64,000 nt of DNA from Paraburkholderia phenoliruptrix (GCF_019511605.1 NZ_JAEUAV010000002.1:124001-188000), one strand, 5' to 3'. Positions 38,681-48,225 are shown, counted from the stretch's first letter. The notes: generated by a model from the sequence alone, not told the origin. Numbers and translations: made by a program.

Positions 38681-40104
38681 GTGTTGGTGGCGGCGCGGGC
38701 GCAGTACTCGGGACAACGTCCGGTATTTCGAATCTCGCAAGCTCATTGGCCGCGCGGCTTGGCGGGTCGATCGGCAGTTACTTCGAGCAGCTGCGACCGG
38801 CATCGTTTCGCGGCATGCAGTTCGTCTCGCTCGGCGCGGACGGCACCTTCGGTCGTCGCAACGCGCTGCATGAGTACCCTAAACGCGACACGCCGTGGGC
38901 CGAGGATATGGGCCGCGCGGCGCGGCGCTTTCAGGTGACCGGATATCTGGTAGGGGATGACGTCATCCAGAAGCGCGACGTCATGATCAGGATGTGCGAG
39001 ACCGAGGACACCGGCGAGCTCGTGCATCCGACCTATGGCCGTCGCACGGTCAGCCTCATGGAATTCAGGGTGATCGAGCGCTGGGACAAGGCGCGCTATT
39101 TCGAGCTCCAGTTCGACTTCGTCGAGAGCGGCGAGCGCGTTTTCCCGACTGCTGCCAACGCGACGACGAGCATGATTGCGTCGGCCGTCGATTCGCTGGG
39201 GCTGTCGGCGGCCGCGGATTTCGCATCGCGCGTGCTCAACACGTTTTCGTATGGCGCGGCGGTCGTCGGCATGGCGGTCAGCACCGCGCTGACGTGGTAC
39301 ACCAATGCGAAAAACATCGTCGGCGACGCACGGAACCTCGTTCGGCTGGTATTCAACCTGCCCGGCAACTTCGGCCGGTTCGCGGGCAGCGCGACCGTGC
39401 CGACGTTCAGCAAGTACCCGGGCGCGCCGGCGCGCTCGTCGTCACTGACGGTCGAGGACCTGGTCGAGCAGGCGACGCAGGCGCGCACCGCCGTTTCGAC
39501 TGCGGCCGGTGTGTTGGCGACCGCGGCGGCCGCGCTGGATTCGGGTTCGACGTCAACGTTCGCCGCGGCAGCGCAGGGCGTTGCAAGTGCCGTGCTTGCG
39601 GCCGCGCCGGCGCCGGCCGACAGCATGCGACTGCTGACGTCGCTGGCCGACTTTCAGCCGTCGTCGCCGACGACCACGTCAGTGATCGGCACGGGCATGG
39701 CGACGATGCAGTCTGCGTGCGGCGACCTGTTTCGGCGGGCCGCGATTGGATCGGCCGCGATCGCCGCGTCGCAGTATCAACCGACGTCGGCCGACGATGC
39801 TGCCGCGGTGCGCGAAGCCCTGACGGCTCTGATCGACAGCGAGATCGAGGTCGCGGGCAATCAGGGCGAAGACCAGACATATGGTGCGTTGCGATCGCTG
39901 CGCGCCGCGGTGGTTCAGGATCTGAACAAGCGCGGCGCCGGACTTGCATCGATCAAGACTTTCAACATGAAGGCCGGCCTGCCGGCGTTGGTGTTGGCGC
40001 ATCGCCTATACCGCGATGCGGGCCGCGCCGACGAACTCGTTGCGCAGGTGAACCCGGTGCATCCAGCGTTCATGCCTCTCAGCTTCCGCGCACTTTCATC
40101 CTGA
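38677..40104 (+). CDS. DNA circularisation protein / tail protein (Mu gpN-like)
   Basis: 475 residues. YFEQLRPASFRGMQFVSLGADGTFGRRNALHEYPKRDTPWAEDMGRAARRFQVTGYLVGDDVIQKRDVMIRMCE is the N-terminal domain named for DNA circularisation in Mu N family members, with LVHPTYGRRTVSLMEFRVIERWDKARYFELQFDFVE following. Baseplate-hub-associated in structures of Mu-like tails. Confidence 0.88.
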   Translation: MSVGGGAGAVLGTTSGISNLASSLAARLGGSIGSYFEQLRPASFRGMQFVSLGADGTFGRRNALHEYPKRDTPWAEDMGRAARRFQVTGYLVGDDVIQKRDVMIRMCETEDTGELVHPTYGRRTVSLMEFRVIERWDKARYFELQFDFVESGERVFPTAANATTSMIASAVDSLGLSAAADFASRVLNTFSYGAAVVGMAVSTALTWYTNAKNIVGDARNLVRLVFNLPGNFGRFAGSATVPTFSKYPGAPARSSSLTVEDLVEQATQARTAVSTAAGVLATAAAALDSGSTSTFAAAAQGVASAVLAAAPAPADSMRLLTSLADFQPSSPTTTSVIGTGMATMQSACGDLFRRAAIGSAAIAASQYQPTSADDAAAVREALTALIDSEIEVAGNQGEDQTYGALRSLRAAVVQDLNKRGAGLASIKTFNMKAGLPALVLAHRLYRDAGRADELVAQVNPVHPAFMPLSFRALSS

Positions 40105-40106
40105 CG

Positions 40107-41180
40107 ATGGCAGACGAACTGAGCTTGATCGTCGACGGTGTGCGCCTGTCGGGCTGGACGAAGATTCGGGTCACTCGAGGCGTTGAGCGGCTACCCAGCG
40201 ACTTCGAAATCGAGATGACGGACCTGTATCCCGGCGATCTCGAGCAGATGAGCGTTATCCCAGGCCAAGCCTGCCAGATTGCCATCGGCGAAGACGTCGT
40301 GATTACCGGGTACGTCGACCGCGTGCGGCCCGGCATCGGGCGTGACTACCACCGCATCGCCGTGCTCGGACGTGGCAAGTGTGAGGACCTCGTCGATTGC
40401 AGCGCCGAATGGGAAGGCGGCCAGATCAGCGGTTCGAACGCGCTGCAGATAGCCCAGAAGCTCGCGTCGCCTTACAAAATCACAGTCACGAGCGACGGCA
40501 ACAATGGCCCGAGCATTCCGCAAATCAACCTGATGATCGGCGAGACGGCATTCGAGGTAATTGAGCGGATCGCGCGCTATGCCGGCCTGCTCGCGTATGA
40601 CCTACCGGACGGAAACCTGAGGCTCGCGCGTGCAGGCGTCGATTCGCACACGTCTGGTTTTATCGAAGGGCAGAACGTCGAGGACGCCGAGTTTGAATGG
40701 GGCGCGGATCTCCGCTATTCGGAGATCGACTGCTATCTGCTGACAATGCAAACGATGGGCGACGCGGGTGTCAATCTCGTGCCTGTGGCGACGGCCAGAG
40801 ACGCGACTGTGAGCCGCCACCGGAAGCTGTACATCGTGTCTGAGCAGGTGCAGGCCGGTCGCAATATTGCGCAGGAAAGGGCGAACTGGGAGGCGGCGCG
40901 TCGCGCTGGCCGCTCGCAGGCGATCCATCTTCTGACCGATAGTTGGCGCGATGGTGACGGTCTGTTGTGGACCCCGAATGTGCTGGTGCCAGTGACGCTG
41001 CCGTCGCTGAAGATCCCCGATGAGACCTTTATGCTGATTTCCGAGGTGACCTACACGCGCGACGAGCACGGCACGCACGCGCAGCTGGTGCTGATGCCGC
41101 CCGACGCGTTCAAGCCGGAGCCGACCATCCTGCAGCCCCTTTCGCCGGACGTGGTGCTCGGCGCGCCGAATGCACCATGA
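40107..41180 (+). CDS. Baseplate hub protein (Mu gpP-like)
   Basis: 357 residues from the ATG at 40107. LSLIVDGVRLSGWTKIRVTRGVERLPSDFEIEMTDLYPGD and GYVDRVRPGIGRDYHRIAVLGRGKCEDLVDCSAEWEGGQISGSNALQIAQKLASPY match Mu P (phage late control D-like hub). A long in-frame upstream extension crossing the gpN gene was rejected. Overlaps the gp45 gene by 4 bp. Confidence 0.88.
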   Translation: MADELSLIVDGVRLSGWTKIRVTRGVERLPSDFEIEMTDLYPGDLEQMSVIPGQACQIAIGEDVVITGYVDRVRPGIGRDYHRIAVLGRGKCEDLVDCSAEWEGGQISGSNALQIAQKLASPYKITVTSDGNNGPSIPQINLMIGETAFEVIERIARYAGLLAYDLPDGNLRLARAGVDSHTSGFIEGQNVEDAEFEWGADLRYSEIDCYLLTMQTMGDAGVNLVPVATARDATVSRHRKLYIVSEQVQAGRNIAQERANWEAARRAGRSQAIHLLTDSWRDGDGLLWTPNVLVPVTLPSLKIPDETFMLISEVTYTRDEHGTHAQLVLMPPDAFKPEPTILQPLSPDVVLGAPNAP

Positions 41181-41740
41181 GGGCATATCTCGATCGTACG
41201 GCGCGGCGCGTCATGAGTGCGCTCGCGCGAGGCCTCGTCAAAGTGGTGAACGACAGTGGCGGCATCCAGCTCATGCAGGTGAAGTTCAATTCCCTGCAGA
41301 CGATCGACAATCTGCCGCGTTGCGCGGAATATGGATTGACGTCGAATCCGCCGGAAGACTCGGATGCGCTCGTTGCGTTCGCCGGCGGCGACCGCTCGAA
41401 CGGCGTCGTGATTGCCACCGGAAATGCGAAATACCGCATGAAGGGGCTCGCGACCGGTGAGATCGCAATCCACGACAACATCGGGCAATCGGTATATCTC
41501 ACGGCGAATGGGATTGTGATTAACGGTGGGGGCAATCCGCTGACCATCACCAACACGCCGAAGATCCGAGCGGAGACGCCGTTGTTCGAGTGCACCGGCG
41601 ATATCGTCGACAACTGCGACACCACGGGCCGCAGCATGGCCGATGATCGGATCATCTTCGACGGCCACCAGCATCAAGTAAAAAACGTGCAGGGCGGCTC
41701 GAGCACCGTCACCTCCGAAGTGCCGACGCAACAGGAATAG
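41177..41740 (+). CDS. Baseplate spike protein (Mu gp45-like)
   Basis: 187 residues. GLVKVVNDSGGIQLMQVKFNSLQTIDNLPRCAEYGLTSNPPEDSDALVAFAGGDRSNGVVIATGN is the OB-fold of gp45; the C-terminal part (ITNTPKIRAETPLFECTGDIVDNC) is beta-helical and DGHQHQV contains the HxH metal site at the spike tip. Punctures the outer membrane. Confidence 0.9.
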   Translation: MRAYLDRTARRVMSALARGLVKVVNDSGGIQLMQVKFNSLQTIDNLPRCAEYGLTSNPPEDSDALVAFAGGDRSNGVVIATGNAKYRMKGLATGEIAIHDNIGQSVYLTANGIVINGGGNPLTITNTPKIRAETPLFECTGDIVDNCDTTGRSMADDRIIFDGHQHQVKNVQGGSSTVTSEVPTQQE

Positions 41741-41743
41741 CCG

Positions 41744-42193
41744 ATGCCCGATATTTCTCTCGTCTGGGACGTCGACAACAGCCGCGGCGACTGGCAACTG
41801 GTCGGTCCTGTCCTTGCAACGGGCAACGATCTCGCGAGCGCGGCGCTGATCAGTCTCTTCACCGACCGGATCGCAAACCCTGACGACGTCATTCCGGATG
41901 GCACCGATGATCCTCGCGGGTGGTGGGGAGATCTCGGCGAGGACCGCCCGATCGGATCCCGACTGTGGCTACTGTCGCGCGCCAAGCAGACTCAGGAGAC
42001 GTTGAACAACGCGGTGGACTATGCGAAAGAGGCACTCCAGTGGTTCATCGACGACGGCGTGGCGGCGCGAATCGACGTGTTTGCGCAATGGGTGCGCACT
42101 TCGTTTTTAGGCCTGCAGGTCATCTTCTATAACCGTGACGGCACCACCATAGCTGCGCTCAGCTATGCATGGGCCTGGAACCAGATCGCCTGA
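41744..42193 (+). CDS. Baseplate wedge protein (Mu gp46-like)
   Basis: 149 residues. GNDLASAALISLFTDRIANPDDVIPDGTDDPRGWWGD and GSRLWLLSRAKQTQETLNNAVDYAKEALQWFIDDGVAARIDV match the GP46/gp25-like wedge family. Normal length and order. Confidence 0.9.
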   Translation: MPDISLVWDVDNSRGDWQLVGPVLATGNDLASAALISLFTDRIANPDDVIPDGTDDPRGWWGDLGEDRPIGSRLWLLSRAKQTQETLNNAVDYAKEALQWFIDDGVAARIDVFAQWVRTSFLGLQVIFYNRDGTTIAALSYAWAWNQIA

Positions 42194-42194
42194 C

Positions 42195-43361
42195 ATGCCA
42201 TACGCACGAAAAACACTCGCGCAGATCCGCTCTGACGCGATGGCGGATATCGCGGCCGCGCTCGAGGGATCCGATCCGCTGCTGCGCAACGCAGCGTTGA
42301 AGATCATCGGCGTCGTGCTCGCGGGGATGACCAACGAGGAATACGGTTACCTCGACTGGATCGCGAAGCAAACGAACCCTTTCACCGCTGAGGGCGAATA
42401 CCTTCAGGCGTGGGGCGCACTGAAGAAGGTTTATTTGAAGGACGCCAGCGCGGCGAGCCTGTCGGCAACCTTCACCGGCGTAGCCGGAAAGCAGATCGAT
42501 GCTGGCACTCCGGTGGTTCGCGGCGACGGCGTGACTTATACCGCCTCGGCGACAGAGCCAGTGGTCGGGACGACGGTCTCGGTAACGATCGTGGCTGACG
42601 TCGCCGGGGCAGCTGGGAATGCTGATCCGGGCACTGCAGTTTCGCTCGGCGTCGCCGTCGACGGTATCCAGTCGAGCGGGGCAATTACTGGCACGGTGTC
42701 GTCCGGCGCCGACATCGAGGACGAAGAGGAATTCCGCGCGCGCGTTCTTGCTAAATATCAGCAAGCGCCGCAAGGCGGCGCGAGACCCGACTATGTTGAA
42801 TGGGCCCTCGACGTCGCCGGCGTCACACGTGCGTGGTGCGCACCGAATGGGTTCGGCGCTGGTACCGTCGTTGTCTACATCATGCTGGATGATGCGCAGG
42901 CCTCGCATGGCGGCTTTCCGCAAGGCACAAACGGTGTCTCACAGAACGATCAGGGGCCCGGTGGTCTGCCACGCGCGACCCTCGCGGAGGGAGATCAGTT
43001 GGTTGTCGCGGACTACATCGTGTCACTCGAGCCGGTGACAGCGCTTGTATGGGTCTGTGCGCCGATACAAAACGTGCTGTCGTTTGCGCTGTCGGGCGCG
43101 TCCAGCTGGACCACGGCCACGCGAAACGCAGTGAAAGCACAGATCTCCGACGTATTTTTCCGCAACGGCGACCCTCGCGCCGGGACCATCAATCGCTCCG
43201 ACATCGAATCGTCGATCGCGGCCGTGCCCGGCACGACCGGTTTTGTCATCGAGTCGATCACCGGTGTTATCGATGGCGCGACGACCGTGTATCCGGGGAA
43301 TATCACCGGTAGCTTCGGATCGCTGCCGGTCCTCGGCACGGTCGACTTCGACTTCGTTTGA
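42195..43361 (+). CDS. Baseplate J-like protein (Mu gp47-like)
   Basis: 388 residues from the ATG at 42195. AQIRSDAMADIAAALEGSDPLLRNAALKIIGVVLAGMTNEEYGYLDWIAKQTNPFTAEGEYLQAWGALKKV and DEEEFRARVLAKYQQAPQGGARPDYVEWALDVAGVTRAWCAP are the Baseplate_J signature. Full length. Confidence 0.92.
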   Translation: MPYARKTLAQIRSDAMADIAAALEGSDPLLRNAALKIIGVVLAGMTNEEYGYLDWIAKQTNPFTAEGEYLQAWGALKKVYLKDASAASLSATFTGVAGKQIDAGTPVVRGDGVTYTASATEPVVGTTVSVTIVADVAGAAGNADPGTAVSLGVAVDGIQSSGAITGTVSSGADIEDEEEFRARVLAKYQQAPQGGARPDYVEWALDVAGVTRAWCAPNGFGAGTVVVYIMLDDAQASHGGFPQGTNGVSQNDQGPGGLPRATLAEGDQLVVADYIVSLEPVTALVWVCAPIQNVLSFALSGASSWTTATRNAVKAQISDVFFRNGDPRAGTINRSDIESSIAAVPGTTGFVIESITGVIDGATTVYPGNITGSFGSLPVLGTVDFDFV

Positions 43362-43367
43362 CAACCC

Positions 43368-44015
43368 ATGCCCGCACCGAACCTAACGGCCGCCGATTTT
43401 CTGGTGGCGCTTCAGGCATTGATGCCGCGCGGTCGCGTGTGGCCGCGTGACAGAGACGCAGTGCAGACACGGACGCTCGCCGGATGCGCTCCAACCTATG
43501 CGAGGCTGACAGCACGCGCCAACGAACTACTGGTCGATGGCTTCCCCGCCACAGCGTATGAACTGCTGCCGGAATGGGAGTCGTCGCTCGGATTACCTGA
43601 CCCTTGCGCGGGCCCGGCGCCGACCATCCCTCAACGTCAGGCGCAGGTCGTGGCCCGCCTGGCAAACAGTGGTGGTCAGTCTGTCCAGTACTTCATCGAG
43701 TTTGCGGCGCAGCTCGGCTACACGATCAAGATCGAGCAGTTCATGCAGGCCCGCGCGGGACTTCTGAAAGCCGGTGATCCCTGCTACGGCCGTGACTGGA
43801 GCTTCGCCTGGAAGGTGAGTGCACCACCGACCACGATCGTGCGCGCAAAGGCCGGCTCAATGGCCGCCGGTGATCCCTTGGCCGCCTTCGGAAACGCAGT
43901 GCTCGAGTGCGAGATCCGCGCGCTAATGCCCGCGCACACGGTTGTCCTGTTCGCCTACGGGGACACGGGGGAACTGGACACGACGTTCATCCTCGACGAG
44001 TCGTCGCTCCTCTAA
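43368..44015 (+). CDS. Baseplate/tail protein (Mu gp48-like, DUF2313)
   Basis: 215 residues. LVALQALMPRGRVWPRDRDAVQTRTLAGCAPTYARLTARANELLVDGFPATAYELLPEWESSLGLPDPC is the DUF2313/YmfQ family. Connects baseplate with fibres. A weak GCCCGC-ctagc-GCGGGC-TTT hairpin follows at 44058-44077 before the fibre genes. Confidence 0.88.
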   Translation: MPAPNLTAADFLVALQALMPRGRVWPRDRDAVQTRTLAGCAPTYARLTARANELLVDGFPATAYELLPEWESSLGLPDPCAGPAPTIPQRQAQVVARLANSGGQSVQYFIEFAAQLGYTIKIEQFMQARAGLLKAGDPCYGRDWSFAWKVSAPPTTIVRAKAGSMAAGDPLAAFGNAVLECEIRALMPAHTVVLFAYGDTGELDTTFILDESSLL

Positions 44016-44114
44016 CGAGTTCAACATGCCGCGAGATCCGCGGCAGTCATCTATCAGGCCCGCCTAGCGCGGGCTTTCGCATTTGCGCGTCTGTCCAGGC
44101 GCATGAGAGGCCAC

Positions 44115-45089
44115 ATGTTTCGAATCGATGACTCTACCGCTGTATCGGCTCTACCGGTGCCAGAGGCGGCCGGGGCCGAAGGCTACTTTACGGAAGGTAA
44201 TCCGGCGACAGGGTCACCGGCCACGGATGTGCGAGCGTCGTGGCTGAACATGATCCAGGAGGAGCTGCGAGCGATCGTCGTGGCGGCCGGAGAGACGCCC
44301 AGCAAGACCGCCTACACGCAGGTTTTGCTTGCGCTGCAGAAGACATTCGCTCCGATCGTCGGCGCCGGGCGAAATGCATCGATGCTTGTAAATGGCGCGT
44401 CGGCAACCGGCACCTTTACCGCCGATGAGATCGTGCTGGCAACAGCCCTTGGAGCACAGAAATTCGTGCTGCCCAGCTTCAGCGAGACGATCAACCTCGC
44501 ATCGACCGGCGCGGGCGGCATGGATACCGGTGCTGCGCCGGTCTCGGGGTTCGTGGCGCTATATGCGATTTATAACCCGTCTACCCAGGCCGCGGCGTTG
44601 CTCGCTACGGACGCATCGAGCGCAGTTCAACCGAACGTCTATGGCGGCGCGCACATGCCAAGCGGCTATACGGCGAGCGCGCTGATTTCCATATGGCCCA
44701 CTGACGGAAGCGGACAACTGGCGCCGGGTTATCAGCGTGATCGGAAGGTGTATTTCAGTTCGGCGCAAGTGCTCAACACGTCGACCCAGCAAGCGTCGCT
44801 TACCTCATTCAGCATGGCGGCGGCAGTCCCAAAGAACGCAAAGGCCTGCGACGGAATCATCAACGCGACGTTTACTACCGCCGGCGCGGGCGTGAATGCC
44901 TCATTGGCCGCCACAGCGTCGGGGATTGGAAAGAAAGGTTTTTCTACTGTCGCCGCGGCGTCGGCGGGGCAAGAGAGCCAGTCTTTTGAGGACATGCCGA
45001 TCATTGCGTCTCAAACGGGCTACTACGCGTTTATCACGACTTCTGGGTCGTCCACCCTGACCATTAGCGCAGAGGCATTTAGCTTCTGA
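44115..45089 (+). CDS. Tail fibre protein
   Basis: 324 residues from the ATG at 44115 (GAGAGG upstream). The N-terminus FRIDDSTAVSALPVPEAAGAEGYFTEGNPATGSPATDVRASWLNMIQEELRAIVVAAGETPSKTAYTQVLLALQKTF is the conserved attachment region of Burkholderia and coliphage tail fibres. The distal part (VNGASATGTFTADEIVLATALGAQKFVLPSFSETINLA onward) is beta-rich and variable, as expected for receptor-binding. Confidence 0.82.
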   Translation: MFRIDDSTAVSALPVPEAAGAEGYFTEGNPATGSPATDVRASWLNMIQEELRAIVVAAGETPSKTAYTQVLLALQKTFAPIVGAGRNASMLVNGASATGTFTADEIVLATALGAQKFVLPSFSETINLASTGAGGMDTGAAPVSGFVALYAIYNPSTQAAALLATDASSAVQPNVYGGAHMPSGYTASALISIWPTDGSGQLAPGYQRDRKVYFSSAQVLNTSTQQASLTSFSMAAAVPKNAKACDGIINATFTTAGAGVNASLAATASGIGKKGFSTVAAASAGQESQSFEDMPIIASQTGYYAFITTSGSSTLTISAEAFSF

Positions 45090-45148
45090 TTGGCTGAGCC
45101 ATTCAGCTTCCAACGCTTCATTCAAGCGACCAGATAGACCCCAAAGCC

Positions 45149-47218
45149 ATGAAGAAAATAATCTTTGCCGCGCTGGCCGTGGTGATGACGCTCGCCTTCT
45201 CGCCGGCATTTGCGCAATTCACCTCCGGGCAGGTCCTAACCGCGTCTCAGCTTAATGCCGCATTGGCAGCTCCCACAATCACCGGCGGCTCCATCGATGG
45301 AGCCCCGATTGGCGCAAGTGTCCCGGCAACAGGATCATTTACGACTCTCGTGACGAGTGGCAGCGCTACGCTCCATGGCGTCACGGCGCCGGCAACCGGC
45401 CAGTTCTACGCTGGCTCGGGCGCCAGCATCAGCCGCATTCAGGATCGGCTATTCGTGGGGCCCGCTGCGCTCAACAACGGCACGGCCGTAGCATCGCAGC
45501 CAGACTGGCTAACGCAGTACCAACTGGCGAAAGGCCGGACGTACGGATACATTCAGACGTCGCAGTTTGCCGTATTGAACGGCGCGGCGTCACAAGACTC
45601 GATGACCACTGCTGTCTTTGCCGCGCGGAATTTTGGGCGCACCGATGGTAATGGTCAGGCCATAGCAGTTACCGGTATGGGGGTGAATAACGCCACTTCC
45701 GGCGGCTCCAACAATCAGGCTTGGGCGGCCTATTTCGAGGCGTTTCGGGACACTGGCACCGCAGGCAACGGTGGGGCTTACGGCGCTGAAATCGACACGA
45801 TGAATTTCGTTGGAGGTACTCAGCCCGTCACCGATCCGTATTCGCAATCTAGCGATCAGGTCGTCGGCCTTCAGATGGCTTCTGGTGGCGGTTTTCCGGG
45901 GACGCTATATCCGACGACTGTCGGCCTGAATTTCCAGAACAACAATTCCACATACGACAAAGGCATCGTTTTCGGATCGAATTCGATCACCGGTGCGAGC
46001 GGCACGTCGGGAACTGGAATCGCAATCGCGCTCGGCCGAGGGCATCAACTTCAATGGTACGGCGCGGCGGCGACGCCCACGTCGTCTATCACGGGGCAAG
46101 GCAGCACGTCGGCCGGCGGTGTGGGTCAAGTATTCGGCGACAGCCAAGTCCAGTGGCTAAATGCCTCAGGCATACCGCTTCTCAACGTCGAAGGGGTTTC
46201 GAACGCGACCAATTACATCCAGACCACGAATGCGACGTCTGGCAACGGTCCGATCCTGCAGGCCATAGGAGCGGACGCGAATGTGATGCTGAATCTGTCG
46301 GGGCAAGGAACAGGCGGTGTTCAGGTTACGTCCGCTGCCACGGGTTCGGCGGCACTCAGAGTGTCAGCCCCAAATAACACGGCAATGGGTGCCGCGATCT
46401 ACTTGGCTGGAAACGGCTCTACGACGCCGAACAAGTTCATCCGCGCATTTAACGGTGTATTCCAGATTGCCAATAGCGCTAACAGCGCGACACCGATGTC
46501 GATGGATGATGCGGGCAATGTGACATTCACTGGTAGCGTCACTGGCACGGGCGGCTCGTTCACCACGCTTTCCGCTTCGAGCACCGTTTCGGGGAGCGGC
46601 TTCAGCAGCTACTTCGCTTCCCCGCCGGCAATCGGTGGCACCGCGGCTAATGCCGGCGCATTCACCACACTCTCGGCGTCGAGCACGGTCAGCGGGACCG
46701 GGTTCAGCACGTATTTGGCGTCGCCTCCGGCAATTGGCGGCACGGCGGCAGCTGCCGGGTCTTTTACGACGCTGTCAGCGAGCGGCAACGACGCGCTGAC
46801 GTATGGAAATACGAGCGCGCAGTCCATCACCAGCAACTCTGCGACCACCGTCACCGGATGGACGAAAGTCTTTGATCGGCTCAATGCAAACTTCAACGCG
46901 TCGACCGGCATATTCACAGCCCCAGTAACAGGCTTCTACCACGTCGACGCCGGTCTCCTGTTTGCCTCCGGTACAGCCTCTGCGGTCAACGAGGCATTCG
47001 AGGTCCTGGTCGTTGGCAACGGCTCGACGCTGTGCACTGGACAGAGTCGGTCACAGCAGACTACCGCCAGCATTGGCTACGCTGCCACGACGAGTTGCCT
47101 TGTTTCCCTTGCGGCGGGTCAAACCATCGTCGTGCAGGCTTTCCAAAATTCTGGCAGTTCCGTAGCTCTGAGTTCGACGACGGGCGGCAACTATGTCTCT
47201 ATCCACCGGGTGCCATGA
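45149..47218 (+). CDS. Large fibre-like protein with signal peptide and C1q-like tip
   Basis: 689 residues. Residues 1-23 are a convincing Sec signal peptide (KK, hydrophobic core, ending AFAQ), very unusual for a tail protein. The body is beta-rich with a GQVLTASQLNAAL block typical of fibre proteins, two 34-residue repeats plus a partial (46559-46786), and a final ~140 residues (NFNASTGIFTAPVTGFYHVDAGLLFAS) like a C1q/TNF-type jelly roll, a known receptor-binding tip. It may be a fibre whose N-terminus only resembles a signal, or an exported host-surface protein. Confidence 0.7.
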   Translation: MKKIIFAALAVVMTLAFSPAFAQFTSGQVLTASQLNAALAAPTITGGSIDGAPIGASVPATGSFTTLVTSGSATLHGVTAPATGQFYAGSGASISRIQDRLFVGPAALNNGTAVASQPDWLTQYQLAKGRTYGYIQTSQFAVLNGAASQDSMTTAVFAARNFGRTDGNGQAIAVTGMGVNNATSGGSNNQAWAAYFEAFRDTGTAGNGGAYGAEIDTMNFVGGTQPVTDPYSQSSDQVVGLQMASGGGFPGTLYPTTVGLNFQNNNSTYDKGIVFGSNSITGASGTSGTGIAIALGRGHQLQWYGAAATPTSSITGQGSTSAGGVGQVFGDSQVQWLNASGIPLLNVEGVSNATNYIQTTNATSGNGPILQAIGADANVMLNLSGQGTGGVQVTSAATGSAALRVSAPNNTAMGAAIYLAGNGSTTPNKFIRAFNGVFQIANSANSATPMSMDDAGNVTFTGSVTGTGGSFTTLSASSTVSGSGFSSYFASPPAIGGTAANAGAFTTLSASSTVSGTGFSTYLASPPAIGGTAAAAGSFTTLSASGNDALTYGNTSAQSITSNSATTVTGWTKVFDRLNANFNASTGIFTAPVTGFYHVDAGLLFASGTASAVNEAFEVLVVGNGSTLCTGQSRSQQTTASIGYAATTSCLVSLAAGQTIVVQAFQNSGSSVALSSTTGGNYVSIHRVP
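46559..46786 (+). repeat. Tandem 102-bp coding repeats in the fibre-like gene
   Basis: Two full units (46559-46660, 46661-46762) and a partial third encode FTTLSASSTVSG-x-GFS-x-Y-x-ASPPAIGGTAA-x-AG-x. The third breaks off after FTTLSAS. Unit number can vary by recombination and would change shaft length. Confidence 0.8.
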
Positions 47219-47227
47219 GAGACAGCC

Positions 47228-47941
47228 TTATTGCAACGATTGCACGATCGGAGCTAACTGCTCAGCTTCCCGTTTGGCTTTTATCAGATAAAGCGCATCG
47301 GTAGGATGAGTGCAATCGGGCTGAAGCATCGATTGCCAATCGGGCAGCGAGAGAATGTAGTCGTATTGCGTAATAAGCGGGACGCCTTGCTGGTGTGCCA
47401 CCGAGACCATTGCGTCTCGATATTGACCGAGCGAAGCATGCTTCGCGGCACACGATGGATTCGGCTCTTCGAGTACCGGCAGTTTTCCCGCGGATTTGAC
47501 GTTTTGTACCCATTGAATCAGGGCCGCCGTGTAGTCTGCCAAGCTCAACTGGACAGAGTCGTTCGTCGCGTAATCACTCAAAATGATTTGCGCCGGTATC
47601 GAACCGACACGATTGGGAAATGGAGCCGGATATCCTTGGCCATATAGGGAGTTCGCGACGGTCGTGCCATTGACTGCGTTGTTAAGCGTCGTGACGGTCG
47701 GTCCGAACTTCTCCTGAAGAATCGTTTGGACCACTTTCGGCGGGCTATTCGTACTTTGCACCGGGACACCATTATTCATCCCGGTATAACCCCAGATCAG
47801 CGAGTCGCCCTCCATGTCAATTGCGACTGGAGCCACTTTCTTTACCTGGGCAGCTGGCGTGGGTCCGTCGGATCCACCACCTCCGCATCCAGTACATGCA
47901 ATGACGAACACGCCGAGCAACGAGCAGACGGCTCCTTTCAT
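47228..47941 (-). CDS. SGNH/GDSL-hydrolase lipoprotein (moron)
   Basis: 237 residues from the ATG at 47941. The start has a lipoprotein signal (hydrophobic core then VIAC and TGC, either Cys usable) and a GGGGS linker. SGNH blocks: GDSL (45-48, Ser47 nucleophile), NNAVNGTTVANSLYG, SDYATNDS and the C-terminal D209-x-x-H212-P. Expected to be an esterase/deacetylase, for example on cell-surface glycans. It is antisense to the late genes, so it can be expressed in the lysogen and may remodel the phage receptor. Overlaps the HTH gene by 1 bp. Confidence 0.82.
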   Translation of the reverse strand: MKGAVCSLLGVFVIACTGCGGGGSDGPTPAAQVKKVAPVAIDMEGDSLIWGYTGMNNGVPVQSTNSPPKVVQTILQEKFGPTVTTLNNAVNGTTVANSLYGQGYPAPFPNRVGSIPAQIILSDYATNDSVQLSLADYTAALIQWVQNVKSAGKLPVLEEPNPSCAAKHASLGQYRDAMVSVAHQQGVPLITQYDYILSLPDWQSMLQPDCTHPTDALYLIKAKREAEQLAPIVQSLQ

Positions 47942-48225
47942 CACTGCGCCTCGCCAGTTTGCGTGGGAGGAGTGAACTCCGCTCCGGCCCGGCGCATCCT
48001 TGCGTAGATACGCTCGAGCACTTCCTCGTCCAATTCGAGATGCGCCATGAGGGTGAACAGCATCTGCGCGCTCATTGGACGCGCGTCGCGCGGGTTCGTG
48101 TACTTGCGCCACTGCTGATCGCCGGCGAGCCAGCAAAGGTCCGCCATCTGCTTTCCGGTGCAGCCGAGCTCCTTCTTCAAGTCCGCAAGCTTTTGCGCGG
48201 GAGGGTGCTTGTAATGAATGGGCAT
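47941..48225 (-). CDS. XRE-like HTH protein of the moron
   Basis: 94 residues. LADLKKELGCTGKQMADLCWLAGDQQWRKYTNPRDARPMSAQMLFTLMAHLELDEEVLERIYARM is a helix-turn-helix of XRE type. Overlaps the hydrolase gene by one base, so both are one leftward unit. Probably an autoregulator acting on the palindrome in its promoter (48321-48335). Confidence 0.65.
   Translation of the reverse strand: MPIHYKHPPAQKLADLKKELGCTGKQMADLCWLAGDQQWRKYTNPRDARPMSAQMLFTLMAHLELDEEVLERIYARMRRAGAEFTPPTQTGEAQ

Noticed and set aside
38994..41180. A 728-codon frame starting inside the gpN-like gene
   Set aside because: The first half is an alternate-frame shadow of gpN, rich in Arg and Gly. The real Mu gpP-like protein starts at 40107.
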